Of a DNA stretch of 64,000 nt, positions 1 to 12,100 are shown in pieces (position 1 is the stretch's first letter; every line of letters starts with the position of its first letter). The DNA lies in NCBI RefSeq assembly GCF_003853705.1, contig NZ_QTQI01000034.1, positions 1 through 64,000 of the forward strand, written 5' to 3'. The notes below the pieces were generated by a model, which saw only the letters and a list, made by a program, of their open reading frames with translations, had not been told where the DNA came from and did no database searches. A program made the translations under genes and the position numbers. This DNA comes from Burkholderia sp. Bp8992. GTDB taxonomy: Bacteria > Pseudomonadota > Gammaproteobacteria > Burkholderiales > Burkholderiaceae.

Positions 1-744
<744 letters not shown>

Positions 745-748
745 CACC

Positions 749-764
749 GCCCGCCACGGCGGGC
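749..764 (+). terminator. Short GC hairpin after acsA
   Basis: Perfect 7-bp arms (GCCCGCC / GGCGGGC) with a 2-nt loop begin a few bases after the acsA stop. There is no T-run downstream, so it could be a weak terminator or an mRNA 3'-end stabiliser. The position is suggestive; function is inferred. Confidence 0.3.
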
Positions 765-905
765 GCATCGCTTCACCGCGGCACCGAAGCACGGCCGCCT
801 GCCCGCTTCCCACGCCGGGCTCGCGGCCGCCTTCGCGCCGACGACAAGCAGCGCCGTGCGTTCCCCGACGGCACGGCATGCAGGCGGCCAGCATCGACTC
901 CGCCA

Positions 906-934
906 TCGAAGTTTTAATTAGTCGTACGTATTAC
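906..934 (+). promoter_or_regulatory. Candidate promoter of the porin gene
   Basis: The 215-bp gap between acsA and the porin gene becomes AT-rich just before the porin. A TATTAC hexamer at 929-934 (4/6 to the sigma-70 -10) lies 17 nt after TCGAAG at 906-911 (weak -35). The GGAG ribosome site at 949-952 precedes the ATG at 960. This would give a short leader; it is only a pattern match. Confidence 0.3.
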
Positions 935-959
935 AACACTCAAAAAACGGAGACAGACG

Positions 960-2030
960 ATGAAGAGCAGGACATGGACCATTTGCGCGGCGCTGCTCGG
1001 CGCGGCGGCAAGCACGAGCAGTTTCGCGCAGAGCAGCGTCACGCTGTACGGCGACCTCGATGCCGCGTTGCTCTATACGAGCCGATCGCTCGATGCGGCG
1101 ACCGGCGGCAACGCCGGACGCCAGTTCGCGCTGACCGACACGGGCATGACGCCGACCAACTTCGGCATCACGGGCACCGAGGATCTCGGCGGCGGGCTGC
1201 ACGCGAGATTCAAGCTGGAAAGCGGCTTCAACATCACGGACGGCGCGTTCGGCCATTCGAACGGCAACTTCTTCGGCCGCCAGGCGTGGGTCGGGTTCGA
1301 CGGCGGATTCGGCGAAACGAAGGTCGGCCTGCAGTTCTCGCCGTTCGTGCTGGCGATACTCGGATCGGATCCGCGCAACGTCTCGCATTTCGGCGCGGCA
1401 CTGGTTCCGTATGTCGACAACGTGCTCGTCACGGGGCTCTTCAACCCGAACGCGATTTCGTACACCAGCCCGACGATCGCCGGGCTGACGGCGAGCGCGA
1501 TGTTCGGATTCGGCGGGAAAGCCGGCGACTTCCAGGCGGGACGCCAGTATTCCGGCAGCGTCACCTATACGAACGGCGGTTTCATGCTCAATGCGGCACT
1601 CTACGACGGCAACGGCGGCACGACGCCGACACCGGTTCCGAGCACCGTCGCGTTCGTCGGCCGCACGATTGGTACCGCCTATACGTTCGGGCCCGTCACC
1701 GGCAAGGCGTCGTTCACGAGCTACAAGGTCGCCGGCTCGTTCAGCAACAACGTGTACAGCGCAGGCCTCGACTATCGCGTCACGCCGGCGCTCGATCTGA
1801 ACACCGGCGCGTGGTACACGACCGACCGCAACGATTCGCACAATCATTCGCTGCTTGCCGCGATCGGCGCCGACTACAGCCTGTCGAAGCGAACGGGCCT
1901 GTATGCGCAGGTCGGCGTCGTCAACAACCACGGTGCGATGAATACGGGCCTCGGCATCACGGGCGGCGCGCTGTACGGGTTGCCGGGCACGACGGTCGGC
2001 GTCAACGCCGGCATCCATCACGTGTTCTGA
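960..2030 (+). CDS. Gram-negative porin (OmpC-like, Burkholderia type)
   Basis: A 356-residue outer-membrane porin forming a trimeric beta-barrel diffusion channel. The first 23 residues are a Sec signal peptide ending ASTSSFAQ, and the mature chain opens with [12 protein letters not shown], the typical start of neisserial/burkholderial porins (porin_4 family). The chain ends with a C-terminal phenylalanine (HHVF), the recognition signal for the BAM complex. Length matches the family (350-390). The GGAG ribosome site at 949-952 supports the ATG start. It is transcribed alone from an AT-rich leader. Burkholderia genomes carry many porin paralogues, so substrate preference cannot be read from the sequence. 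Confidence 0.92.
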   Translation: MKSRTWTICAALLGAAASTSSFAQSSVTLYGDLDAALLYTSRSLDAATGGNAGRQFALTDTGMTPTNFGITGTEDLGGGLHARFKLESGFNITDGAFGHSNGNFFGRQAWVGFDGGFGETKVGLQFSPFVLAILGSDPRNVSHFGAALVPYVDNVLVTGLFNPNAISYTSPTIAGLTASAMFGFGGKAGDFQAGRQYSGSVTYTNGGFMLNAALYDGNGGTTPTPVPSTVAFVGRTIGTAYTFGPVTGKASFTSYKVAGSFSNNVYSAGLDYRVTPALDLNTGAWYTTDRNDSHNHSLLAAIGADYSLSKRTGLYAQVGVVNNHGAMNTGLGITGGALYGLPGTTVGVNAGIHHVF

Positions 2031-2268
2031 CGCAGCGCCTGTGCACGGGCGGCCGCCGCGCGCCGCCCGTCCGGCTCCGCATCGCGGCGCGGCCGCCACG
2101 GAAACGTGGCGCAAACGCGCCTTGCCCGGTGCCGGTCAGGCCGCCCGGCATGCCGATCTCGATGTTTACCCGACCTCAAGTCCGCGGCCGCGCGGCCGTC
2201 AAGTCGGGAAGGCACGCCCAACATCCGCCGGGAACGCGGCGCGCATGATCTCAAGGAGACCCACCAAC

Positions 2269-3675
2269 GTGAACTTCTTCGGAATCGGCCGCGGCCGCCG
2301 TTCGTCTCGCGCGCTCGTCGGCGATATCGCCGAGCAGGCCGGCAGGCTCGGCATCGAGATCTGCGACGTGTCGGGCCACGTCGAGGAAGTCGCGGCCCGC
2401 GTCGCCCGGCAGGCCGAGGTCTGCCACACGCTGCGCGAATCGGCCGCCCTCACGCTGCGCGGCAACCACCGGATCGCCGAGGCCGCGCAGCAGGTGCGCG
2501 ACGTCAGCGCCAACGCGTCGAATGCCGTGCGGCAGTCGCAGCAGACGATCGAGGCTTCGCTCGCCGACATTCACGGCCTCGTCGAGGGCGTCACCACGAT
2601 CAGCGACCAGATGGGCGCGCTGCGCGATGCGCTCGGTCACGTGCGGGCCGTGTCCGAAGAAATCTCCGTCATCGCCCGCCAGACCCACCTGCTCGCGCTG
2701 AACGCCGCGATCGAGGCCGCGCGCGCCGGCGAGTCGGGCCGCAGCTTCGCGGTCGTCGCGGCCGAGGTCAAGAACCTGTCCGCGAAGACCGGGCAGGCGA
2801 CGGCCCAGATCGAGACGACCCTCGCGCGGCTCGCCGAGCAGACCGAACACCTGCTCGCGGAAGGCACCGACAACGCCGCGCGCGCGCATCGCGTGCGCGA
2901 GGGCACGCGCACGATCGGCGAGGTCGTGCACGCGACCGGCCACGCGATCACCGAGCTGGCCGGCGAGGCCGAACAGATCGCGTCGCTGACGGACGAGATC
3001 GAGGCGCAGTGCCACCGTCTCGACGAGCAGGTGGGCGAAATGGCGTCCGGCGTCGAGAACTCGGCCGACAATTTCTCGCAGGCCAAGGACCGGCTCGGCA
3101 ATCTGCTGACCGTCTCCGAGACGCTGATCGAACTCACCGCTGCAACCGGCATCGAATCGCCCGACACGCGCCTGATCGACACCGCGCGGAACACGGCCGC
3201 CGCGATCAGCAAACTCTTCGAGGACGCGGTCGGCCGTGGCGATATCGCACTCGACGCGCTGTTCGACACGCACTACGAACCGATTCCCGGCACCGACCCG
3301 CAGCAGTTCATGACGCGCTTCACGGCATTCACCGATCGCGTGCTGCCGGCCGTCCAGGAGCCGGTGCTCGACGTCGACGCACGCGTCGTCTATTGCGCGA
3401 GCTTCGACCGGCAGTGCTACCTGCCGACTCACAACCGCAAGTTCTCGCTGCCCCAGCGCGCGGACGCCGCCTGGAACGCGGCGAACTGCCGGAACCGCCG
3501 GATCTACACGGACCGGACGGCGCGCATGTCCGTGGCGCATAACAAGCCGTTCCTGCTGCAGACCTATCGCCGCGACATGGGCAACGGCCAGTTCGTGCTG
3601 ATGAAGGACGTGTCCGCGCCGATCGTCGTCGGCGGACGGCCATGGGGTGTCCTGCGGATCGGCTACAGCGTCTGA
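2269..3675 (+). CDS. Soluble methyl-accepting chemotaxis protein with C-terminal sensor domain
   Basis: Cytoplasmic chemoreceptor of 468 residues that should control CheA. The conserved hairpin tip of the MCP signalling domain lies around residues 130-175 ([19 protein letters not shown], then VVAAEVKNL). No transmembrane segment or signal peptide is visible. The signalling coiled coil sits N-terminally, and a Cys/His-containing globular domain of about 130 residues occupies the C-terminus ([21 protein letters not shown]). This inverts the order of classical receptors. The GTG at 2269 is chosen because AAGGAG at 2253-2258 is 10 nt upstream; an in-frame ATG at 2245 lies before that site. The ligand is unknown; the C-terminal domain resembles the PAS/Cache fold class only loosely. 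It ends 21 bp from convergent pbpC. Confidence 0.85.
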   Translation: MNFFGIGRGRRSSRALVGDIAEQAGRLGIEICDVSGHVEEVAARVARQAEVCHTLRESAALTLRGNHRIAEAAQQVRDVSANASNAVRQSQQTIEASLADIHGLVEGVTTISDQMGALRDALGHVRAVSEEISVIARQTHLLALNAAIEAARAGESGRSFAVVAAEVKNLSAKTGQATAQIETTLARLAEQTEHLLAEGTDNAARAHRVREGTRTIGEVVHATGHAITELAGEAEQIASLTDEIEAQCHRLDEQVGEMASGVENSADNFSQAKDRLGNLLTVSETLIELTAATGIESPDTRLIDTARNTAAAISKLFEDAVGRGDIALDALFDTHYEPIPGTDPQQFMTRFTAFTDRVLPAVQEPVLDVDARVVYCASFDRQCYLPTHNRKFSLPQRADAAWNAANCRNRRIYTDRTARMSVAHNKPFLLQTYRRDMGNGQFVLMKDVSAPIVVGGRPWGVLRIGYSV

Positions 3676-3696
3676 ACCGGCGGGGGCGGGCCGCGC

Positions 3697-6108
3697 CTAC
3701 TGCTCCAGCCCCACCCCCAACGGCCGCTGATCGCCGCGCCCGTGGTCATCGACCACCCGCACCGTATAGTTGCCGGCCGTCCGCGGCTGCCAGAACAACG
3801 CGTCGCCCGGCGTACTGCGGCCGACATACGCATCGTTGACGAACCAGTACAGCGCATGCGCGCTCGCATCGGCCGTCGCGTTGAACGCGATGCGCGTCTC
3901 CTCCGTACTCTTCACGCGCATCGCATACGTGCTGCCGCGCAGCGGCGACGTGATGCGCGGCGGATCGCCTTCGACCTGCCCGGCATCGCGACAGTCCGCA
4001 TTCTGCGGCGGCCGCCGGCGCGGAATGCCGGCCTGCGCGAACACCTGCTGCAGATCCGACGGCCAGAACTCGAAGATCTCCGTATGCGTGCGCTTGCCGT
4101 CGTACGGCGGGCATGCGGCCTTTCCCGTCGCGTCGTCGATCACGACCGGCCGGTGCACAGTGCTCACGCGAATCGGCGACGTACCCGGGATGAACCACGT
4201 CCAGCCCTGTTGCGGACACCACTCGTTCGGCAGATCGCCGCTCGCGAGACAGATCCGCACACGCTTCAGCCGCGGCGGCACCGCGCGCGGCGGCTCGACG
4301 AGCGTGCGCTCGGCGTTTATCGCATCGACGACCTGGAAGAACAGCGGCGCGGCCGCATCGACGCCGACGAAGGCCGTATTCGTCGAATTGTCGAAATTGC
4401 CGACCCACACGACCAGCACGTACGGGCCGAACACGCCAGCCGTCCATGCATCGCGGAACGACCATGACGTGCCGGTCTTCCAGTACACCGGCACGCTGGA
4501 CGGCTGCGCGCCGCTCGTCTCGTCGGGGCGCAGGTGCTGGCGCAGCATGTCCATCGTCATGTAGCTCGCGTCGGCGCTGAGCAGGCGCCGGCCGGGCGGC
4601 GCCGGCTCGTCCGCGCGCAGCCGCAGCGGCCGGAACTCGCCGCGATTCGCGAGCATCGCGTACAGCGCCGCGAGATCCTGCATCGTCACCTCGCCGCCGC
4701 CGAGCACGAGTGCGAGCCCGTAATGCTGCGCGCTCGCCAGGCGGCGCACGCCGGCTTCCTGCAGGAACTGGTACAGGTCGGGCGACTTGATCTGCGACGC
4801 GACCCACACGGCCGGCACGTTGCGGCTGCGGTTCAGCGCGTCGGTCGCGGTGATCGGCCCGAGGAAGTGGCCGTCGAAATTCTCCGGTGCATACGGGCCG
4901 AATGAAATCGGCACATCGCGCAGCACCGTCTGCGGATGCAGCACGCCCTGGTCGAAGCCGAGCGCATAGATGAACGGCTTGAGCGTCGAGCCCGGCGAGC
5001 GCCGCGCGAGCGTGCCGTTCACCTGCCCGTCGATCGAACGGTCGAAGAAGTTCGCGGAGCCGACCAGCGCCTTCACGCCCATGTCGCGCGTATCGACGAG
5101 AATGGCCGCTGCGTTGCGCACGCCGCGCGTGTCGTTGCGCGCGACATAGCGTGCGATCTGCCGCTCCAGCGTGCGCTGCAGGTCGAGGTCGAGTGTCGTG
5201 ACGAGCCGCGCGCCTTCGCCGCCGTCTTCCGCGGCGCCGCCCGACGTCGTGCGCCACGCACTGCGCGCGGCGAGCGCCTGGCCGACCGCATGCGGTGCGT
5301 CGAACGGCAGCGCGGACAGCGGTCGCATCGCGAGCGGCAACGCGAACAGCGGCTTCAGCGTCGCATCGCCCGGATGCTTCGTCAGCCAGCGCGCATACAG
5401 CCGGTTGCGCGACACGGCCAGCGCACGGTTGATCTCGTCCTGCCCGCCACGCACGCGCCGCGCCGGGTCCTGCGGAATCACCGCGAGCGCGAGCGCCTCG
5501 GGCAGCGTCAGCGCATCGGGCATCCGGTCGAAATAGACGACGCTCGCGGTACCCGCGCCTTCCACGTTGCGGCCGTACGGTGCGTCGTTCAGATAGGCTT
5601 CGAGGATCTGCCGCTTCGAGTAGAAGAGTTCGAGCTGCATCGCGCGCGCGACCTGCGCGAGCTTGCCGGCCGGCGTGCGCGTGTTCAGCTTCCACAGCGA
5701 GCGCGCGAGCTGCATCGTCAGCGTCGACCCGCCCTGCGGATTGCCGCCGCGCACGTACGTGATCCACGCGCCGCGTGCAAGCCCGTACGGGTTGAAGCCC
5801 GGATGCCACCAGAACCAGCGGTCCTCGTGCAGCATCACGGCCTCGACGAGCTGCGGCGACATCCGGTCGAGCGGCACCCACAGCCGGTAGCGGTCGTCCT
5901 TCGCGAGCGTCAGGCGCAGCAACCGGCCCTGCGCGTCCGTCACCGCAACCGACGACGGCTTCCAGTCGCGCAGCGGCGGATGCGGCCACAGCCGGCACGC
6001 CGCCAGCGCACCGAACACGAGCAGCACGCCGACGAGCCAGTTCTGCCAGCGATGCAGCCAGCGGCCGGTGCCATGCAGCGCGCGCCGGAGCCTGGATGCT
6101 TCAGCCAC
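3697..6108 (-). CDS. pbpC: Penicillin-binding protein 1C (bifunctional transglycosylase/transpeptidase-like)
   Basis: An 803-residue class A penicillin-binding protein anchored in the inner membrane by a segment near residues 22-42. Domains in order: GT51 transglycosylase at about 60-230, with HEDRWFWWHPGF and GGSTLTMQLAR motifs; transpeptidase at about 300-560, with active-site S374-T-L-K377 and the later KTGTSW box; and a BiPBP_C domain at the C-terminus. It acts on peptidoglycan in the periplasm. It lies 54 bp downstream of the alpha-2-macroglobulin gene in the same orientation. This pairing is known in many Gram-negatives (E. coli yfhM-pbpC), where PBP1C is thought to repair the wall after protease or host attack. 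Length and motifs are complete. Confidence 0.95.
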   Translation of the reverse strand: MAEASRLRRALHGTGRWLHRWQNWLVGVLLVFGALAACRLWPHPPLRDWKPSSVAVTDAQGRLLRLTLAKDDRYRLWVPLDRMSPQLVEAVMLHEDRWFWWHPGFNPYGLARGAWITYVRGGNPQGGSTLTMQLARSLWKLNTRTPAGKLAQVARAMQLELFYSKRQILEAYLNDAPYGRNVEGAGTASVVYFDRMPDALTLPEALALAVIPQDPARRVRGGQDEINRALAVSRNRLYARWLTKHPGDATLKPLFALPLAMRPLSALPFDAPHAVGQALAARSAWRTTSGGAAEDGGEGARLVTTLDLDLQRTLERQIARYVARNDTRGVRNAAAILVDTRDMGVKALVGSANFFDRSIDGQVNGTLARRSPGSTLKPFIYALGFDQGVLHPQTVLRDVPISFGPYAPENFDGHFLGPITATDALNRSRNVPAVWVASQIKSPDLYQFLQEAGVRRLASAQHYGLALVLGGGEVTMQDLAALYAMLANRGEFRPLRLRADEPAPPGRRLLSADASYMTMDMLRQHLRPDETSGAQPSSVPVYWKTGTSWSFRDAWTAGVFGPYVLVVWVGNFDNSTNTAFVGVDAAAPLFFQVVDAINAERTLVEPPRAVPPRLKRVRICLASGDLPNEWCPQQGWTWFIPGTSPIRVSTVHRPVVIDDATGKAACPPYDGKRTHTEIFEFWPSDLQQVFAQAGIPRRRPPQNADCRDAGQVEGDPPRITSPLRGSTYAMRVKSTEETRIAFNATADASAHALYWFVNDAYVGRSTPGDALFWQPRTAGNYTVRVVDDHGRGDQRPLGVGLEQ

Positions 6109-6162
6109 GCGCGCGTGCTCCCCGCTTTCGACGTGACCGGCAACGCCGCTGCGGCAGCCTCG

Positions 6163-9100
6163 TCATCGCACGCGCTCCACCGTCAGCGCCATGCCGCCCG
6201 GCGCCTGCGCCTGCACGCGGCGGTCGTACATCGACTCGCCGTACGCGGGCGGCGCAATGAAGCGGCCCGCGTTGCTCGCCTTGATCCGGTAGACGAATTC
6301 GCGCACGTCGGTCGTCGCGGTGCCGTAGATCACCACGCGATCCTCGCGCACGTCCGCGAACTGCGGCTGCCACGTCGAACCCGTCACGCCGATCGGCGAA
6401 CGCCACGGCGCATCGGCCACCGGCGCCGGCGCGCCGCCGTTGCCGTCACCGTCCTGTGCGTCGGTCACGGGCGGCGGCGCGATCACCGGGTCGAAGCCGC
6501 CCGGCAGCAGGTCGACGATCGCGACGTTGCCGACGTTCGCCGAGCCCGTCGCGCGGATCTTCAGGTGCACGTCGATCTCCTGGCCGAGCGTGATCTTGTC
6601 GAGCGGCTTGCCGTTCGTATCGGTGTAGTCGCGCACGACCTCCAGCCCGTTCCTGATCGCCTTCGTCGACGTGCCGCGGTCGTAGCCCGACTGGCTCGCG
6701 ACCCACCACGCGGGCAACGTGCTGCCGTTCACGAAGTCGACGCGCGACGCGCCGGCCGCCCACGTGCCCGAGCGCACGAGATTCGCGTGGATCGACGACA
6801 CGTCCTTCGCGCCGGCACCCGCACGCACCTCGTCGATCGCGAGCTGGTCGAGCTGGCCCGCATTCGACGCCGCATATGCGTCGAGCGCGAGGATCGTCAT
6901 CGCCGACGACAGCGTGTTGTAGCGGTTATCGACGAGCGGCGCGGCGAGGTTGTCCATTGCGCGCGGCGACAGCTTGCTCACGCGTTCCGGGAAGTGCTTC
7001 GCGAGCAGGTACAGCACGCTCGCGTCGCGCGTCAGCGGGTCGATGTAATAGCCCGTCACGTCATCGCCGTCGGACGCGCGCTTGCGTTCGAGCAACGCCT
7101 GCGGGCCCGCGATCAGCGCGGCGGCCTCCTTGTCCTGCTTCAGCAGTTGATACGACGCGGCGAGCCACGCAGCCGCGAGATCGCTCTTCCAGTCTTTCGG
7201 ATAGGCATCCTGCAGTCGCTTCTGCACGGCCGCGAGGCTGTTGGTCGTCACGTTGCCCTGGCGCGTCAGCAGGTACACCGCGTACGCGCGCTGCCGCAGC
7301 AGGTCCAGCGAGCCGAGCGAGTCGTTCGCGGCGAGCTTCTGCAGATACGCATTGCCCGCGTCGAGCATGTCCCTCGGCACCGCAACGCCACGATCGCGTG
7401 CATCGAGCAGCACGTGCATCGAATACGCGGACACGAACGGATCGGCATCGGGCGTCGCGCTCCACACCCCGAACCCGCCCTGCGCGTTCTGCCGGCTGCG
7501 CAGCACGCCGAGGAACTGCGCGATCGCGCTCGCGTTCGCCGCATCGGTGCCGGCTTCGGGCGCGTGCATCGCGCTGGTCAGCGCGCGCACCGACAGCCAC
7601 TTCGCCGCGAACATGCGCGGCACGACCGCGCTCACCATCTGCTCGCTGCAATAGTGGTCGAAGTTGACGAGATACGACGACAGCCCCTCGGACAGCACGA
7701 GCGGCGCGGTCGAGATGCTCGCGTCGCGCGACGCGTACGCGTCGTACATCGACCGCAGGTTCGGCACGCTGGCCTTCTTGCCCGGATCGACGCGCGCGAT
7801 GTCGAGCTGCGTGCGGAACGCCGCGGCCGGCCGCACCGACACGTCGACGCGCTGCTGCGCGCCCTTCGCGCCGTAGCGCGCACCAAACGACAGCGCGCCC
7901 GAGCCGAGCATATCGGTCGCCTTCACGCGGAACAGCGCGACGCCTTCATGCTGCGGCGCGAGCACGACGTTCTGCGTCGCCGGCCCGATCACCTGCAGCT
8001 GCGGGCCGGTCTTCAGCGTGACCGCGACCGGCACCGGCTGGTTGCCGACGCCCGTCAGGTTGTTCGCCACGCCGACGCTGACATCGGCCTCGTCGCCCGG
8101 CGCCAGCGTCGTCGGCACGTTCGGCGACAGCACGAAATCGCCGCGCACCGTCGTCGCGCCTTCGAACGTGCCGACCAGGTCCGGCGACACCGACACGGCC
8201 ATTACGCGCAGTTTCCCGTTGAAGTAGTCGGGCACCGTGTAGCTCAGGCGCGTGTCGCCGTTCACGTCGACGATCCCCGACCAGTAGACGACCGGCTTGT
8301 CGCGCTTGCGCTTGAACGGATTCAGCTGGCGGCCGATCGCGTCGTCGGCGTCGCCGCCGGGCGCGGCCATCGCCATCAGCTTCTCGAAGTCCGGCAGGAT
8401 CAGGTCGAGGATCTGCGACGTGCCGACTTCGAGCATCCGCTTGCGGAAGAAGAACTTCAGCGGATCGCCGAGCTTGTAGCGCGCGACCTGCAGGATGCCC
8501 TCGTCGACCGCGAACACGACGACCTTCGCGGGCTTCGCCGAATGCACGGTGAAGTTGACGGTGTCGCCCGGCTTCACGAGCGCCGGCGCATCGACGCTCA
8601 CCGCGTTGCGGCGCGCGTCGAGGTTCACCGAGAACGGCACGACGCCGTAGCTCAGCGGGCTCATGAAGATCTCGTCCGACGACGGATCGCGGATGGTCTG
8701 CACGTTGATGTAGCCGTTGCCTTCGAAACCGGCCGGCACCGTGATGTGCTGGATCGAGCTCGTCGTATCCGCATGGAACCATGCGTGCGCATACACCTTG
8801 TCGCGCTCGATCGTGATCAGGCCGCTGCCCGCGTAGGGCGCGCGGATCGCGATTTCCACCTGCTCGCCCGGCCTGAAGTCGTGCTTCGCGAGGCTCACCT
8901 GCAGCTCGGCGTTGCGGTCGAGCGAGCGCGTGACGTTCGCGGCGCCCGTGACCGAATACTCGATCCGGTTCACCGCGGTACCGTCCGCGCGGCGGATCAC
9001 GAGCGCATAGCTGCCCGGCTTGTCGGTGCGCAGCGCGAAGTCGAGCCCGGCCGCCGGAATCGACAGCGGCTTCTCGTCGACCGGCACTTCCTTCAGCCGC

Positions 9101-12100
9101 GAATCGTATTTGTACGCGCCGGAGTCCTGCTTGGTCAGCACCGACACGTAGCGTTCCTCGACGAGCTGCGCGCGCAGGTCCTTCACGTCGATCGCCTTCG
9201 CGCCCGGGTCGATCGCGACGAGCCGCACCGTGCGCGGGCTGGCACGCTTCACGTAGCCGAGGTCGTCGACCGACTTGTAGCCGACGAGCCAGTCGTTGTT
9301 CGACACGAGCGTCTGCGCGTTCGCGGCGACGTTGCGGCCGCCTTCCGCTTCGTACGCCTTCGCCTGGAAGTACAGCTGGTAGGTCGCGTCCGCGTACTTG
9401 TCGAGATCGAGGTCGAATTCGGCATGGCCCTTGTCGTCGGTCGTGCCGTCCTGCAGCGTCGTCGTGTAGCCCTCCTTCGCGCGGCGTGCATCGAAGAAGT
9501 GATAGCCCTGCCAGCTGCGGAACGACGGCCACACGGGGCGCAGCGTCAGCGTCGCCGCGACGCGGCGTTTCTCGGCCGGCGTGCCGAACAGGTTCTGCGC
9601 ATCGACGAGGCCCTTCAGCCCCTTCGGCTTCACCCACCCTTCGACGACCTGCTGCGACAGCTTCGCGTCGACCTTCATCCGGTCGGGCAGGAACTCCTTC
9701 ACCTGCACGGTCGTGCTGCCGATCGGCTCGGCGCCCGGCTGGCCGTCCTTCACGATATACAGGTTGACCGTCCACGTGCCGGTCGGCGCCGTTTCGGCGG
9801 TCGTGTAGCCGAGCTCGGTGAAGCCCGTCGCGTCGACGGTCACTGGCTTGCGCTCGACGGTGATGCCGCGCGGGTCGACGATCTCCGCCTGCAGCGGCAC
9901 GCCGGCCGGGCTGCGCGCCCAGCTGGCCGCGCGCACGATCAGGCCGATGTGGAACGGATCGCCGGGCCGGTACAGGCCGCGATCCGAGAACAGGTACGCG
10001 GACAGCTGACCCTGGCCCGTCGCATTGCGCTCGCCGTCGACGTCGAAGCGCGAGAAGTCGAGCTGGCGGTCGCGGCCGGCCACCGGCAGGAACGACAGGT
10101 CGGTGTCCTTCTTCACGACGTACAGCTGCGGCCGCTTCTCGCGGTCGAGCCCCTTGAACGCGGGGAAATGCACGACGCCGTCGGCGCTCGTGGTCTGCGT
10201 GAACAGCGCCTGCCCGTTCACCGCAAGCACCGATACCGTTGCGCCCGCAACCGGCTTGCCGGTACGGATCGACTGGATGAACACGTCCTGGCTGCCATCC
10301 AGCGACTTCTTGACCAGCATCCCGAGATCGGTCACGACGATCAGGCGCGTATCGCCGAGTGCGTTGTCGCTGTCGTCGCCGTTACCGCTGCTGTCGCCCG
10401 AATCGGCGTTGTCGGACGCATCCTGGCTGCCGTCGCCGGACGATGCATCGCCATCCTTCGCATCGTCGGCTTTCTTCTTCTCGGCCGCCGGATCGTACTT
10501 CGACAGGTGCAGCAGGAACACGCCGCGCTTGCCGCCCTTCAGGTACTGGCCGAGATCGATGCCTTCGTAATGCGCACGGCCGGGCTCGCCGGCCGGGAAC
10601 GCGCGCGTCTGCACGAAGCGCTCGACGATATGGTCCTCGCTGAACGAATAGGACAGCTCGGGCCGCGCGTACGTGCCGTTGTTGAAGCTCACGAGATGCT
10701 GGATCTGGTCGGGCAGCACGCGGCCGATCTCGACCTTCATCCCCGGCAGGTTGCGCGACACGACCGACAGCCGCTTGCTGCCGCTCATCGACAGCAGCGA
10801 GCCGTCGGCCATGAAGCGCAGCAGCTTCGGATAGTCGGGCACCGTGAATGCGCTCGTCACGGGCTTGCCGAGCAGGTAGCCGCCGGCCGATTTCAGGTCG
10901 CCCTCGAACCGGACGACGACGCGGTCGCCCGGCGTCGCGTGGTACTTGAAACTCTGCAGCGTCGCGAAATCGTTCTCGGTGGGCACCGCTTCGAGCGGCA
11001 GCGGCTTCGACTGCTTCAGCACCGCGTCGCTGATGTCGGCCACGTTCCATTCGTAGGGCGGATCGTCGTCCGACTGGTCGACACCGGGCTTGCGCTTCGG
11101 CAGCACCCACGCCTTCGCGCGTGCGGCGAGATCGGCACTGCGCACGCCGTCGGACGTTTCGGCCACGAGCACCTGCTCGGGTTCGTAGCGCTCGTTGTCG
11201 ACGAGCGTCGGCGCGACGTTGCCGATCGACAAACTGTAGAGCCCCGGCACACCGACCGATGCATGCAGCACGTCCGGCGTGCCGTTGCCGCCGCGCGCGC
11301 TCTTCACGCCCTTGTCGACGTCGAGCCGCACCGACAGCGGATCGCGCGGGATCTCGAGCGGCTGCGAGTAGACCCACGCGCTCGTCTTCATCTTGTCGTA
11401 GTTGACCGTGTAGCGCAGCGGCGACGTGGCCTTGCCGTCGCGGCCGACCAGCACGAGGCCGATGCGCTTCTCGAATTCGGCCGGATCGACCGGGTAGTTG
11501 AAACGCAACTGCAGCAGCGCCTGCTTCTCCGCCGGATTGTCGGGGTTCTGGTAGAACTCGTTGTTGCCGAATGTTGCGGCGAACGCCGGCAGGTCGAACG
11601 CGAAACGATCGTCGCGCATGACCACCTGCGGCGCGAACACGCGGTGCACCGCGAAACGCACCTCGACGTGCGCGCCGACCGGCCAGTCGGCCGCCGGCGT
11701 GAAGCGCAGCGTCTTGTCGTCGGCCCACTCCCACGCGCCTTTCAGCGCCGGGGTCATCTCGATCCCGTCACCAGCGGGCTTGCCGACCCGCTCGATCGGC
11801 GCGGCCGATTGCGCGAACGCCACTTCGAGCGGATGCACGGTGATCTTCGGCTTGTCGGTGTCGTCGACCTCGTAGGTCGTGATCGCCGGCGCCTTCACGG
11901 TGAAGCTGACGGTTTCGGGCTCGGGCGGCTTCGGGCGGTGCTTGAACCAATAGCCGCCGTAGCCGAGCGCGGCCGCGAGCAGCACGAGGCCGCCCGCATG
12001 CCACGGACGGCGGCGCACGGCCGCGGCGGTGACGCCCATCCACGCGGGCGCCGTCCACGACACGTCGCCGACCAGCGGCCGCAGCGCGCAGCCGAGCAGC

